Positions 42,790 through 51,135 of a stretch of DNA of 64,000 nucleotides are shown here, in pieces (the first letter of the stretch is position 1; each line of letters opens with the position of its first letter). A program made the position numbers and the translations under genes. Source of the stretch: UBA5070 sp035352895 (GTDB taxonomy: Bacteria > Fibrobacterota > Fibrobacteria > UBA5070); contig DAOPYN010000018.1 of NCBI GenBank assembly GCA_035352895.1, positions 1 through 64,000 of the forward strand, in the 5' to 3' direction. The notes under the pieces are model-generated. The model saw only the letters and a program-made list of their open reading frames with translations, had not been told where the DNA came from and did not search any database.

Positions 42790-44430
42790 ATGACGGAACC
42801 CGACCTCACGCCCATCCTGGTTCGGGGATTGGTGGCCGGATACGGCCCGACCCCGGTCCTGGACGGAGTGGACCTGGTCCTGGAACGGGGACGGAAGATC
42901 CTGCTTCTGGGGCCCAACGGCGCGGGGAAGACCACGTTGTTCCGTTGTCTGTTGGGTCTGCTTTCCCCAACCCGCGGCGAAGTCCGCCTCTGGGGACGGG
43001 ATCCCGCCGACCCCATCCATCGCAGGGCCCTCGTGAGTCGATGCGGAGTCTCGCTGGAGTCCCCGCGGAGCAGTCTTCGGGTCACCGCGATGGAGTGGAC
43101 CCTGTTCCACGCCAGCCTCGCGGGATCGCCGGATCCGTCCGCCACCGCGCACGCGACCCTGGAACGGTGGGAAATCCCGGCGGACCGGATGGTGGACGAT
43201 CTCAGCCTGGGCGAACGGCAACGGCTGGAGACCTCCCGCGCCCTGCTGCACGATCCCGACCTCCTGGTCCTGGACGAACCGACCGCGCACCTCGACCCGG
43301 GCGCTCGCGACAAATTCTGGAAATGCCTCGACGACTGGTGCGAACCCCGCGGCGCGAGCGTCCTGGTTTCCACGCACCATCTCGAGGAGGCCGCGGATCG
43401 AGGCGACGAGTGGATCGTGCTGGGGAAGGGGAAGATCCTCCACCGCGGGTCTTCCGATGCGTTCCTGGAAGCGACCCCCTGTTCGCGGCGTTTGATCCTC
43501 TCCTCCCCCATCCCGCTGGACCTCCTCCAAAAGCAGGTCGCCGGCGCCGTAACGGGCGCGAAGGTCTCCTCGAGCGACACGGACGGTCTCGTCTTCCGTC
43601 TGTCCACCCCCAATGGCAGACGGGATCTGCCTGCCATCGTGAACAGGCTTTCCGCGGACGGCGTGGGAATCCTGGGGGTGGGCGAAGACGGCACATCCTT
43701 CCGCGAAGCCTACGCACGGTGCCTGGGAAGCGACTCGATCGCCCTCCCCAGGTCCGCTCCCCTTCCCACGCCTTCTCCGACGACTTTCCGCGATTCCGTG
43801 TCCGCCGCCTTCCGTCTCCACACCCTTGGGCTTGCGCGGGAACGGCGCCTCCTGATCCCCTTCGCCGTGATGCTGGGCATCCTCCTGGTCGCGGCGATCT
43901 GGATCCCCCAAGGCACATTCCCGGCCTCGCTCCTGGCCTTGGGAGCGATCCTCCCGGGCGGATTGGCCGCGGGCTTGGCCTCCGACCTGGTCGCCGGCGA
44001 ACGCGACCGACGCTATCTGGAGACCTCCCTGTGTCTCCCGGCGACCTTCTCCCATCTGGTGCTGGGGCGCGCCATGGCGATCGCCGTGTTCGCCCTCGCG
44101 CTTTCCTGGATCTCCCTCCTTTCGCTCGCCGCGGCCTGCGGAGCCTGGTTGGAATCCCTGGCGATCGGGGGCCTCCTCGCTCCCGCGGCGATGGCCTTCT
44201 GCGTGGGGCTTGGCGCCTGGGTCTCGGTGCGCGGTCGCAGCCTCCGCACGGCCGCGCAGCTTTCCACCCTCGCCACGCTTCCGTTGATCGCCCTGGCCCA
44301 GGGGCTTCCCCTCCTCGTCGAGGGAGCCTTCGCGCCGTGGGGAATCGGGGGCGTCGCCCTTTGGACTTCAGCTTGCATCCTTGGCCGACGCGTCTTCCAC
44401 GAACTCAAAACCAGGATTCCCAATCCATGA
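42790..44430 (+). CDS. ABC transporter with ATPase and ABC-2-type permease in one chain
   Basis: 546 residues. The N-terminal ATPase (1-225) has Walker A GPNGAGKTT, signature LSLGERQRLE, Walker B LLVLDEPT and the H-loop STHHLEE. A linker (about 230-320) leads to a C-terminal membrane domain with about six helices (from about 345), beginning RLLIPFAVMLGILLVAAIWI and resembling the CcmB/ABC-2 type. This resembles half-size exporters, but with the ATPase at the N-terminus as in ABCG. Substrate is unknown. Its stop overlaps the GH5 gene (ATGA), suggesting transport linked to a sugar or glycan. Confidence 0.82.
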   Translation: MTEPDLTPILVRGLVAGYGPTPVLDGVDLVLERGRKILLLGPNGAGKTTLFRCLLGLLSPTRGEVRLWGRDPADPIHRRALVSRCGVSLESPRSSLRVTAMEWTLFHASLAGSPDPSATAHATLERWEIPADRMVDDLSLGERQRLETSRALLHDPDLLVLDEPTAHLDPGARDKFWKCLDDWCEPRGASVLVSTHHLEEAADRGDEWIVLGKGKILHRGSSDAFLEATPCSRRLILSSPIPLDLLQKQVAGAVTGAKVSSSDTDGLVFRLSTPNGRRDLPAIVNRLSADGVGILGVGEDGTSFREAYARCLGSDSIALPRSAPLPTPSPTTFRDSVSAAFRLHTLGLARERRLLIPFAVMLGILLVAAIWIPQGTFPASLLALGAILPGGLAAGLASDLVAGERDRRYLETSLCLPATFSHLVLGRAMAIAVFALALSWISLLSLAAACGAWLESLAIGGLLAPAAMAFCVGLGAWVSVRGRSLRTAAQLSTLATLPLIALAQGLPLLVEGAFAPWGIGGVALWTSACILGRRVFHELKTRIPNP

Positions 44431-45440
44431 TCGAACTCCATCGCGGCGTGAATCTCAGCCATTGGCTGTCCCAATCGGATCGACGCGGAAAAGCCCGACG
44501 CGAGTGGACGACTCGCGAGGATCTCGCGCGCATCCGTTCCATGGGTTTCGACCACGTCCGCCTTCCGCTGGACGAGGAACAGTTGTGGATGCCCGACGGC
44601 ACCCGCGAGGCCGAGGCCTGGGATCTCCTGGAAGATGCGCTGGACTGGGCGGGGATGGAGGGGCTGGCGGTCGTGTGCGACCTCCACGTCCTGCGCAGCC
44701 ACCACTTCAACCAGACCTCCGTCCCGGCGCTGTACGCCGACCCTTCCGAATTGAACAGATTCTGTCAGATGTGGAGGGAACTCGCGGTCGTTCTTGGCGC
44801 TCGCCGACCCGACATGGTGGCCTTGGAAATCCTCAACGAGGCCGTGGCCCGCCAGGACGAGGACTGGAACCGCGTATCCACGGCGGCGTGGCGCGCCATC
44901 CGCGAAACGGCCCCGGGCCACACCATCGTCCTGGGATCCAACTGGTATTGCATGTGCAAGACCTTCCCCCAGCTTGCGGTCCCCGACGATCCGAACCTGA
45001 TCCTGACGTTCCACTTCTACAACCCCATGTTCATCACCCATTTCCAGGCGGAATGGACTCCCCAGGGAGCATGGAAAGGCGGGATCTCCTATCCAGGATA
45101 CCACTGGCCCCAAGGCGTCCCGGAAGGTCTGGATGCCGACCTCGCCGAACGGATGCGGAAAGCCAACGAAACAGCCTGGGGCCCGCAGGCCATGCTGGAC
45201 GAGATCCAGGACCCTCTGGCCAAGGCCGCCGTCACAGGGCACGGATTGTATTGCGGAGAATTCGGAGTGATCAAGGATGCTCCGCCGGCAATCAGGAATG
45301 CTTGGCTGTCCGACGCCGTCTCATGCTTCGAATCGCACGGGATCGGCTGGGCGATGTGGGACTGGAAGGGGATCTTCGGAGTGGTGGACGCCAACGGCGA
45401 ACCCACCGGAATCCAGGAAGCGATCCTGCCGCGGAAGTGA
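44427..45440 (+). CDS. GH5-family glycoside hydrolase lacking signal peptide
   Basis: 337 residues, starting directly in the catalytic barrel (LHRGVNLSHWLSQSD) with no signal sequence, so likely cytoplasmic. GH5/exo-glucanase features include GFDHVRLPLDEEQLW, the acid/base Glu in ALEILNEAV, FHFYNPMFITH, the nucleophile Glu in LYCGEFGVIKD, and GIGWAMWDWKGIFG near the end. It may hydrolyse imported cello- or other beta-gluco-oligosaccharides. Its ATG overlaps the stop of the ABC transporter, so the two are translationally coupled. It is only distantly similar to the secreted GH5 at 15951-16976. Confidence 0.8.
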   Translation: MIELHRGVNLSHWLSQSDRRGKARREWTTREDLARIRSMGFDHVRLPLDEEQLWMPDGTREAEAWDLLEDALDWAGMEGLAVVCDLHVLRSHHFNQTSVPALYADPSELNRFCQMWRELAVVLGARRPDMVALEILNEAVARQDEDWNRVSTAAWRAIRETAPGHTIVLGSNWYCMCKTFPQLAVPDDPNLILTFHFYNPMFITHFQAEWTPQGAWKGGISYPGYHWPQGVPEGLDADLAERMRKANETAWGPQAMLDEIQDPLAKAAVTGHGLYCGEFGVIKDAPPAIRNAWLSDAVSCFESHGIGWAMWDWKGIFGVVDANGEPTGIQEAILPRK

Positions 45441-45483
45441 TCGAGCTCCCGAGGATCAGTCGGATCCCCAATGGGAGGTTCGA

Positions 45484-46575
45484 TCAGGTTTCGCGGGCCT
45501 TTTCCGCCTCCATCAGGAGGTAGGCGTTGATGAAGGGGTCGATGTCTCCGTCGAGGACGCCTTCGGTGTCGAAGGTCTCCACGTTGGTGCGCAAGTCCTT
45601 CACGCGGCGATCGTCCAGGACGTAGGAGCGGATCTGGCTTCCCCACTCGATCTTGAGCTTCTTCGCCTTCTTGTCCTCGCGCTTCTTGGCTTCTTCCTCG
45701 CGATAGTGCTGGTAGAGCTTGGCCCGAAGCATCTTGAGACAGTTCTCGCGGTTCTGCACCTGCGAGCGTTCCGTCTGGCAGCTCACCACGATCCCGGTGG
45801 GATTGTGGGTCATGCGTACTGCGGATTCCGTCTTGTTCACGTGCTGGCCACCCGCGCCTTGGGCGCGGTAGGTGTCCACGCGAACGTCCTCCATCTTGAG
45901 CCCGGGTATCTCGACGTCCTCCACCACCGGATAAGCGTACACGGAGGCGAAACTGGTGTGGCGTCGCGCGTTGGAATCGTAGGGGCTGATGCGGACCAGC
46001 CGATGCACGCCGATCTCGGGCCGGAGGAACCCATAGGCGTACTCGCCCTTGATCTCGAAGGTCACGCCCTTGATGCCGGCTTCGTCGCCTTCCTGCAGGT
46101 CCAGGATGCTTCTCTGGAAGCCTCGACGCTCGATCCAACGACTGTACTGCCGCATCAGCATCTCGGCCCAATCCTGGGCTTCCGTCCCTCCCGCACCCGG
46201 AGTGATCGAAAGGATGGCGTCGCGACTATCATCCTCGCCGTCGAGCATCTTCTTGAGCTCGAACTTGCGCAGATCCGCCTCCAACGCCTCGCCGTCGGCG
46301 TTCAATGTGGCGATCAACGCCTCGTCGTTCTCCATCGTGGCGAGCTCGAGCAGCTCCACCAGATCCTTCTGCCGGGTGGACAATCCCTTCCAGGATTCGA
46401 TCCATCCCTTGAGGGAGTTCATCTTCTTCAGGGAAGCCTGTGCGGCCTCCGCCTTGTCCCAGAAACCGGGTTGGGAGGAAACGAATTCAAGCTCCTCCAG
46501 CTCGCGCGCCTTGGCGTCGAGATCGAGGTAACCGTGGAGGGCATCGAGTCTGTTGCGAACGTCAGAGAGATCCAT
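45484..46575 (-). CDS. prfB: Peptide chain release factor 2, single-frame, SPY variant
   Basis: Release factor of class RF2, 363 residues from ATG 46575 (a GTG nine bases upstream is also in frame). The catalytic GGQ is at 242-244 (AQGAGGQHVNKTESAVRM). RF2-type NRENCLKMLRAKL and SITPGAGGTEAQDW are present. The stop-codon-recognition tripeptide that is Ser-Pro-Phe in RF2 reads Ser-Pro-Tyr here (197-199). The HGYLDLDAK region, where many prfB genes have an in-frame TGA and a programmed frameshift, reads straight through with CTC GAT, so autoregulation by frameshift is absent. No RF1 is in the window. Confidence 0.93.
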   Translation of the reverse strand: MDLSDVRNRLDALHGYLDLDAKARELEELEFVSSQPGFWDKAEAAQASLKKMNSLKGWIESWKGLSTRQKDLVELLELATMENDEALIATLNADGEALEADLRKFELKKMLDGEDDSRDAILSITPGAGGTEAQDWAEMLMRQYSRWIERRGFQRSILDLQEGDEAGIKGVTFEIKGEYAYGFLRPEIGVHRLVRISPYDSNARRHTSFASVYAYPVVEDVEIPGLKMEDVRVDTYRAQGAGGQHVNKTESAVRMTHNPTGIVVSCQTERSQVQNRENCLKMLRAKLYQHYREEEAKKREDKKAKKLKIEWGSQIRSYVLDDRRVKDLRTNVETFDTEGVLDGDIDPFINAYLLMEAEKARET

Positions 46576-46609
46576 GGAAGTCACGGAAATCTAGTTCGAA
46601 GGCACCCAG

Positions 46610-47710
46610 TCACAAGGCGGAAGACGCTCCTCCGGACGACCACGGCACGACCATTCCAAATCCGGTCTGCATGGTGAGTCCCACCCCAACCCCCTGTTCC
46701 CCTCCGTAGGACAACCACCACCCCAGGGGAACCTGGGCGATCGACCTGGGATAAAGGCTCAGCATGAGCCGTTCACGGGATTGGCTGTTCCAGAAAAGCG
46801 AAGCCATCAGGGAGCCTTGCCGATCCCAGAAAACTCCCAGCTTGGGTGCCAGGGTCACCGATGACTGTCCCCCTCCGGAAGGAACCAGGCGCAGCGCGTA
46901 GTATCCGGCCCCGACGGAAAGATGATCGATGGGATTCAATCGCTTGCTGATTCCGCCGATGTTCCCCAAACCCACGTGGTAGAAAGGTCGCCAGTCCTCG
47001 CTCCATGGATTGCGAATGCGAAAGGCATGGTACTGCCCCGCCTGTCGAACACTCAGATCCGTGACCCAGATGCTGGGTTGCAACGGCCAGTTCATCCATT
47101 CCACCCGGGTGTGGAAGAATTCCCTCACCGCCGTGGACTGGAACAAGGCGATCCCGGCCAGGTCGAACACGAACAGATCAGCGACCGGATCGGTGTTGTA
47201 GTCGTCCGGGTACCCTTCCATCTCCTGGGCTTCGTTGAGATAGGCGGCAGTCATCGAGGTGACGAACGCCGCCAATTTGGGGCTTTCATACCCATGCGCG
47301 GCGTACCATTCCTCCACCCTGGCGTTCAGCAACCCACCACCGACAAGGTGCAGCTGGTAGTTGGGTACCCATTGGGCCCTTCCCTTGTCCATGGAGGTCG
47401 GAACGAGTTCCGTTTCCACGAAACGCATCCTTCCGGTGGACCTGTCGATGGAAGCCAATGGATGGGAGATCGTGGCGTTGAGCCGCCGGACGTTGATCCT
47501 GGAAGGGATCAGCCGGATGGAACCTCGGCTGGAACGGAGTTGCCCGATGTCCAACCCCTCGTTGACCACCATGGATACCGGATTGAATTGCCCTTCGCTA
47601 CCCCAATCGTACCCGTGGTAGAAGTACGGCTCCTGCGCGGAGACGTCGCTCGAAACCCGGGCGACGTCTAGAACGAGAGCGCAGACAAGGGTTTTAAAAA
47701 CGGGTTTCAT
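46610..47710 (-). CDS. Outer-membrane/periplasmic protein of unknown function
   Basis: 366 residues with a signal peptide (MKPVFKTLVCALVLDVARVSSDVSA) followed by an aromatic-rich beta-strand region that reads like a barrel, ending in residues such as LMLSLYPRSIAQ and VGVGLTMQTGFGMVV. An internal segment EAQEMEGYPDDYNTDPVADL is acidic and may be extracellular. I cannot link it to a named family. The start ATG 47710 gives the best signal peptide. It is flanked by prfB and the cyclophilin gene on the same strand. Confidence 0.6.
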   Translation of the reverse strand: MKPVFKTLVCALVLDVARVSSDVSAQEPYFYHGYDWGSEGQFNPVSMVVNEGLDIGQLRSSRGSIRLIPSRINVRRLNATISHPLASIDRSTGRMRFVETELVPTSMDKGRAQWVPNYQLHLVGGGLLNARVEEWYAAHGYESPKLAAFVTSMTAAYLNEAQEMEGYPDDYNTDPVADLFVFDLAGIALFQSTAVREFFHTRVEWMNWPLQPSIWVTDLSVRQAGQYHAFRIRNPWSEDWRPFYHVGLGNIGGISKRLNPIDHLSVGAGYYALRLVPSGGGQSSVTLAPKLGVFWDRQGSLMASLFWNSQSRERLMLSLYPRSIAQVPLGWWLSYGGEQGVGVGLTMQTGFGMVVPWSSGGASSAL

Positions 47711-47796
47711 AGGCAAGCCGGAGGTGATCCAATGGTTTGAATCACCTGAGTCTGCCATCCATGGGCCGGTAGCGCCAGCCCAAAGCCTTCATAAAT

Positions 47797-48333
47797 TCAA
47801 CGCTTGAAGGTGCGTATCCGGACGGAGTCGATCTTGTCGCCGGCTTCGATCAGGCACGCGATGTCCCAACCCGAACGCAGCATCCCGAAGATGGTATGCT
47901 TGCCGTCCAAGTGCGGCTGGGGAAGCTGGACCACGAAGAACTGGGAACCCGAGGTGCCCGGTCCGGCGTTGGCCATGGACAGGGCTCCCGCGACGTGCTT
48001 GAGGGTGGAATCGAACTCGTCCTTGATGACCCAGCCGGGGCCGCCGGTGCCATCGCCCTTGGGGTCGCCGCCCTGGGCCATGAAGCCCTGGATCACGCGA
48101 TGGAAGGCCAAACCGTCGTAGAACTTCTTGCCGGCCAATTCGGTGAAATTGGCCACGGCCTGCGGGGTCTTGTCCTGCCACAGGCGGAACACCATGGGCC
48201 CGTACGAGGTGTAGATGGTCGCCTGCACCGAATCCACCCCGGCGTAGTTCGCGGGATAGGTCTTTGGAGTCGAACCGATCTGGGCGAAGGAAAGGGACGC
48301 CGAAACGGCGATCAAGGAAAGGATGCGACGCAT
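47797..48333 (-). CDS. Secreted cyclophilin-type peptidyl-prolyl isomerase
   Basis: 178 residues with a signal peptide (RRILSLIAVSASLSFAQ), placing it in the periplasm. The cyclophilin core is compact, as in bacterial PpiA/PpiB: catalytic Arg in LAFHRVIQGFMAQGGDP, then GPGTSGSQFFVV and HTIFGML. It catalyses cis-trans isomerisation of prolyl bonds and may assist folding of envelope proteins, of which the window encodes many. ATG 48333 is preceded by GGAGG; an ATG five codons upstream is less well placed. Confidence 0.92.
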   Translation of the reverse strand: MRRILSLIAVSASLSFAQIGSTPKTYPANYAGVDSVQATIYTSYGPMVFRLWQDKTPQAVANFTELAGKKFYDGLAFHRVIQGFMAQGGDPKGDGTGGPGWVIKDEFDSTLKHVAGALSMANAGPGTSGSQFFVVQLPQPHLDGKHTIFGMLRSGWDIACLIEAGDKIDSVRIRTFKR

Positions 48334-48406
48334 GTTGAGAGCCTCCATAGGAACAGGAAACCTATCAACTCGCCTCCTCTCCGACAATGGCTTCCAAAGC
48401 GACTCC

Positions 48407-49138
48407 CTATGCCCGCACCTCGGTGATGCGCGCTCTGCCGTCGGCCACCGTGGCGACCACGTCGAAGGACAGGATCCGCATGTACCAACTGCCGTCGCCA
48501 CCTCGTAGATGGGCGGGCCGAGGATCCAAGGACACCAGCTGTTCCACCAACTCGATCGCCTCGTGGTCCAGGTAGTCGGGGAAGCCCATCCCCTGGCTGC
48601 ACGGCAGAAGCCCCCGCAGGCGATCCTGGCAACCTTCGGCCCAGCCCACTTCCAGCCGTTTGGTATTGGCCCGCTCCAACCATCCCTGCCCCACATCCCC
48701 CCTGGGTACGTCGTTTTCAGGGTGGAAGGGGCGCAAGTCCAGGATGGGGGTGCCATCCAGCAGGTCCACTCCACCCACGTGCACCGCAGGAGCGTCCAGA
48801 TCGACGGATTCCAATCGACACAGGCTGAGTCCGAGAAAATTGGGGCGATGGGGAGAGCGGGTGGCGAACACGCCGATCTTCTCACGTCCATCCAGTCTTG
48901 GCGGACGAATCCTGGGTTTCCACCCTTGTTCGGCGGCCTTGTGGAAGGAGAAGGTGAGCCACACGTGGGAAAACCCATCCAGGCCATCCAATGCATGTCT
49001 CCAAACCTCGGGAGGCTGCTTGGAGGAAAAGCGCAGCACTCCACGAGCCAAGGGAGCCAATCCGGGCTGTCGCGGGATTCCCAGTTTTTCCGGAAAGCAC
49101 GTCCGCAGGACTCCGATGGGCTCGAGCGTCACCTTCAC
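48407..49138 (-). CDS. trmO: tRNA (adenine-N6)-methyltransferase TrmO family
   Basis: TsaA/TrmO fold protein, about 243 residues, methylating t6A37 of tRNA-Thr. Signatures are EPIGVLRT, EKLGIPRQPGLAP, LDGLDGFSHVWLTF, GVFATRSPHRPNFLGLS and GVDLLDGTPILDLRPF. The chosen start GTG 49138 leaves the family's usual short N-terminus. The frame is open to 49249 but without recognisable sequence. The tRNA-Thr gene at 27671-27743 encodes a plausible substrate class. It is divergent from the HDOD gene across a 269-base gap. Confidence 0.86.
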   Translation of the reverse strand: MKVTLEPIGVLRTCFPEKLGIPRQPGLAPLARGVLRFSSKQPPEVWRHALDGLDGFSHVWLTFSFHKAAEQGWKPRIRPPRLDGREKIGVFATRSPHRPNFLGLSLCRLESVDLDAPAVHVGGVDLLDGTPILDLRPFHPENDVPRGDVGQGWLERANTKRLEVGWAEGCQDRLRGLLPCSQGMGFPDYLDHEAIELVEQLVSLDPRPAHLRGGDGSWYMRILSFDVVATVADGRARITEVRA

Positions 49139-49168
49139 AGGATCAAAACTAGCTCCCCAAGGGGCGGT

Positions 49169-49185
49169 GGGTCGCCAGGCGACCC
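49169..49185. promoter_or_regulatory. Interrupted palindrome in trmO/HDOD intergenic region
   Basis: GGGTCGCC-A-GGCGACCC is a perfect eight-base inverted repeat around one base, just upstream of trmO. A second smaller one, CCCC-AA-GGGG (49155-49164), lies beside it, and GGCGACTCC recurs at about 49269. The gap (49139-49407) is the longest gene-free stretch in the window. It otherwise holds only the HDOD leader with AGGA and GGGGC before ATG 49408. The palindrome could be a dimeric repressor site or a leader hairpin. Confidence 0.35.
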
Positions 49186-49407
49186 GAGGAACGGCACCTG
49201 GCGACTCCACCATTGCGGGGGAATGCTTCAACAGTATTGGGAAAAGCATGCCAATCGGTTTCCTGGCGGGAAGGCGACTCCTGCCTTGATTCCCATCCTT
49301 GAAATGCAGGGAAAATCCTGCGATCCACCCAATGCGAACTGACGCATCTCTTCTGCAGAGGACCGGCGCGATGCTGCAGGGATCGATCGGGTGGTAGGAT
49401 TTGGGGC

Positions 49408-50334
49408 ATGATCGATTCCACGCGCGTGATGTACCTCAAGGACATTCCCAGCTCGTCGGGGATCCAGGATGTGGTGGGACAGGAATTGGACAGACAGGCG
49501 TCCTTGATTCCTCCCATCCCTGAGATCCTCCTCAAGCTGGATTCGGAATTGGACAACGAGTGGGTGAACATCACCCGCCTGGCGAACCTGGTGCGCACCG
49601 ACCCGACCTTGTCCGCTTCCGTCCTGCGGTTGGTGAACTCTCCGGCGATGCGTGGAATGCGGGAAATCCTCGACCTCGAGGAGGCCATCCAACGCATGGG
49701 CAAGGATCACCTGCGTACGGTGGCGGCGTTCTACGCACTCCATGGCGGCGCGTTTCCCACGGAAGGCCTCCTGGGCGAGTCCATCCGGGTGTTCTGGCGC
49801 CATTCCCTGCTGGTCGCCGCGGGAAGCGTCCTCCTTTCGCGCACGCACACCACCGAGCGCGTCACCTTGCAGGAAATCTGGACCGCCGGACTCCTGCACG
49901 ACATCGGAGCCCTGTTCCTGCCCCGCGTCTTTCCCGAGCCATGGAAGGAATACGTGAGCCGCCTGCGGTCGGTCTCGGAACAAGAGGAACCCATCGACTT
50001 CCTCGGAATCGGTCGATCGGTGTTCGGCTGCGACCACTCCAGGATCAGCGAGGGCTTCGCCTCGCGCTACTGGAAGTCGTCCCCGAGCGTGTCCCTGCTC
50101 GCAGGTGCCTGGACCAACCCGGACTCGTTGGAGCCCAGCTGGGCCGCGATGGCCATCCGCCGAGCCGACGAGGCCGCGCAGGTCCTCGGAATCTGCTGGC
50201 AAAGCCCGCGAACACGGCTCGAGGCGATGCAAGTCCTGGACGAATCCCTGGATGCGGGCGTGATGGCCGACCCCCAATTCTGCATCGCCTCGGTTCGGAG
50301 CCTCCTACCCCTGGTGGACGCGCTCCTGAACTAG
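49408..50334 (+). CDS. HDOD-domain signalling protein
   Basis: 308 residues. The HDOD fold shows at about 30-230: IPPIPEILLKLDSELDNEW, LVRTDPTLSASVLRLVNSP, LDLEEAIQRMG and GLLHDIGALFL with an HD pair. HDOD proteins are non-catalytic or weakly catalytic signalling modules linked to chemotaxis, cell cycle or DNA repair control. No second domain (EAL, GGDEF) is attached. It is a single-gene unit on the plus strand between trmO (divergent) and the membrane subunit gene (convergent, 24 bases away). Confidence 0.83.
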   Translation: MIDSTRVMYLKDIPSSSGIQDVVGQELDRQASLIPPIPEILLKLDSELDNEWVNITRLANLVRTDPTLSASVLRLVNSPAMRGMREILDLEEAIQRMGKDHLRTVAAFYALHGGAFPTEGLLGESIRVFWRHSLLVAAGSVLLSRTHTTERVTLQEIWTAGLLHDIGALFLPRVFPEPWKEYVSRLRSVSEQEEPIDFLGIGRSVFGCDHSRISEGFASRYWKSSPSVSLLAGAWTNPDSLEPSWAAMAIRRADEAAQVLGICWQSPRTRLEAMQVLDESLDAGVMADPQFCIASVRSLLPLVDALLN

Positions 50335-50358
50335 GCCGCAGGCGGGCGTTTCCCTGGC

Positions 50359-51135
50359 TCAGGCGATGGCCCGCCGGGATCTCCGCTGCCAGGCAAACCA
50401 CATGGCCGGCAGGCTCCACAGGACGTGCCGCAGGTGGGTGAACGGGAAGATCCCCGCAAGCCACAGGGCCAGGAGGACATGCAGGGAAACCGCCCAGGGA
50501 CGCGTGCCGTCGCGGCCCAGGAACTCCGTGGCAATGATGGCCAGGATCGTGAGACGCACGACCAGTTGCGGGAACTTCCGACGCCCCCTGATCGAAATCC
50601 CCGCAGTGGCTCCGTCCAGGCCGCGCCCGATCCTTCCGTGGTGACCGCGGACGAATGCGAACAACAACAGGGCATTTCCTGTCAGAGCCAGAGGGAGTTC
50701 CACCAGGGGAAGGATCTGGATCCAAGGCGCCAACGATCCGAAGATGTTCGCGGACGCCTCCGGACTCGCGCAACCGACGACCCGGATCGCCGCCGCGGCG
50801 ATTCCTGCTTCAGGCGGACGAGCTTCGGGAAACAGGATCATGGCGAGGATCGCCGATGCGCAGGTGCCCACCACCAGTAGGATGGCTCCGTGGTAGCACA
50901 GGCACCCCAGGCTCCAGGCGCGGCTGGAACGGAAATGGTAGCGCTTCCAGGATCCCGACAGCAATTCCCGCATCCGATGGAATCCTCCGAGGGATACGGG
51001 AGCATCGTGCAGGGAGACGGCGGCGTCGATCCGTCGGATGGACCTCGCCCGAAGGAAGGTCCAGAGCTGGGACAGGATCCCGAACGAGAACGCCAGGAAG
51101 CTTGCCCAGAACGCGGGTTCGATCCAGGCGATCAT
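50359..51135 (-). CDS. Membrane cytochrome b-like subunit (NarI/HdrE/DsrM type)
   Basis: 258 residues with about five transmembrane helices at roughly 5-27, 62-92, 125-150, 180-200 and 208-232. Histidines suited to ligate heme b occur in CYHGAILL (helix 2), after helix 3 (VRGHHGR) and in SLHVLLAL plus FTHLRH (helix 5). The pattern matches nitrate-reductase gamma-type quinol-oxidising subunits. ATG 51135 overlaps the stop of the Fe-S protein gene (ATGA), so the pair forms one complex moving electrons between quinones and a cytoplasmic Fe-S/CCG protein. Confidence 0.72.
   Translation of the reverse strand: MIAWIEPAFWASFLAFSFGILSQLWTFLRARSIRRIDAAVSLHDAPVSLGGFHRMRELLSGSWKRYHFRSSRAWSLGCLCYHGAILLVVGTCASAILAMILFPEARPPEAGIAAAAIRVVGCASPEASANIFGSLAPWIQILPLVELPLALTGNALLLFAFVRGHHGRIGRGLDGATAGISIRGRRKFPQLVVRLTILAIIATEFLGRDGTRPWAVSLHVLLALWLAGIFPFTHLRHVLWSLPAMWFAWQRRSRRAIA

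Noticed and set aside
46500..46530. Possible programmed frameshift in prfB
   Set aside because: There is no in-frame TGA; the reading frame continues through GYLDLDAK, so a frameshift is not needed.
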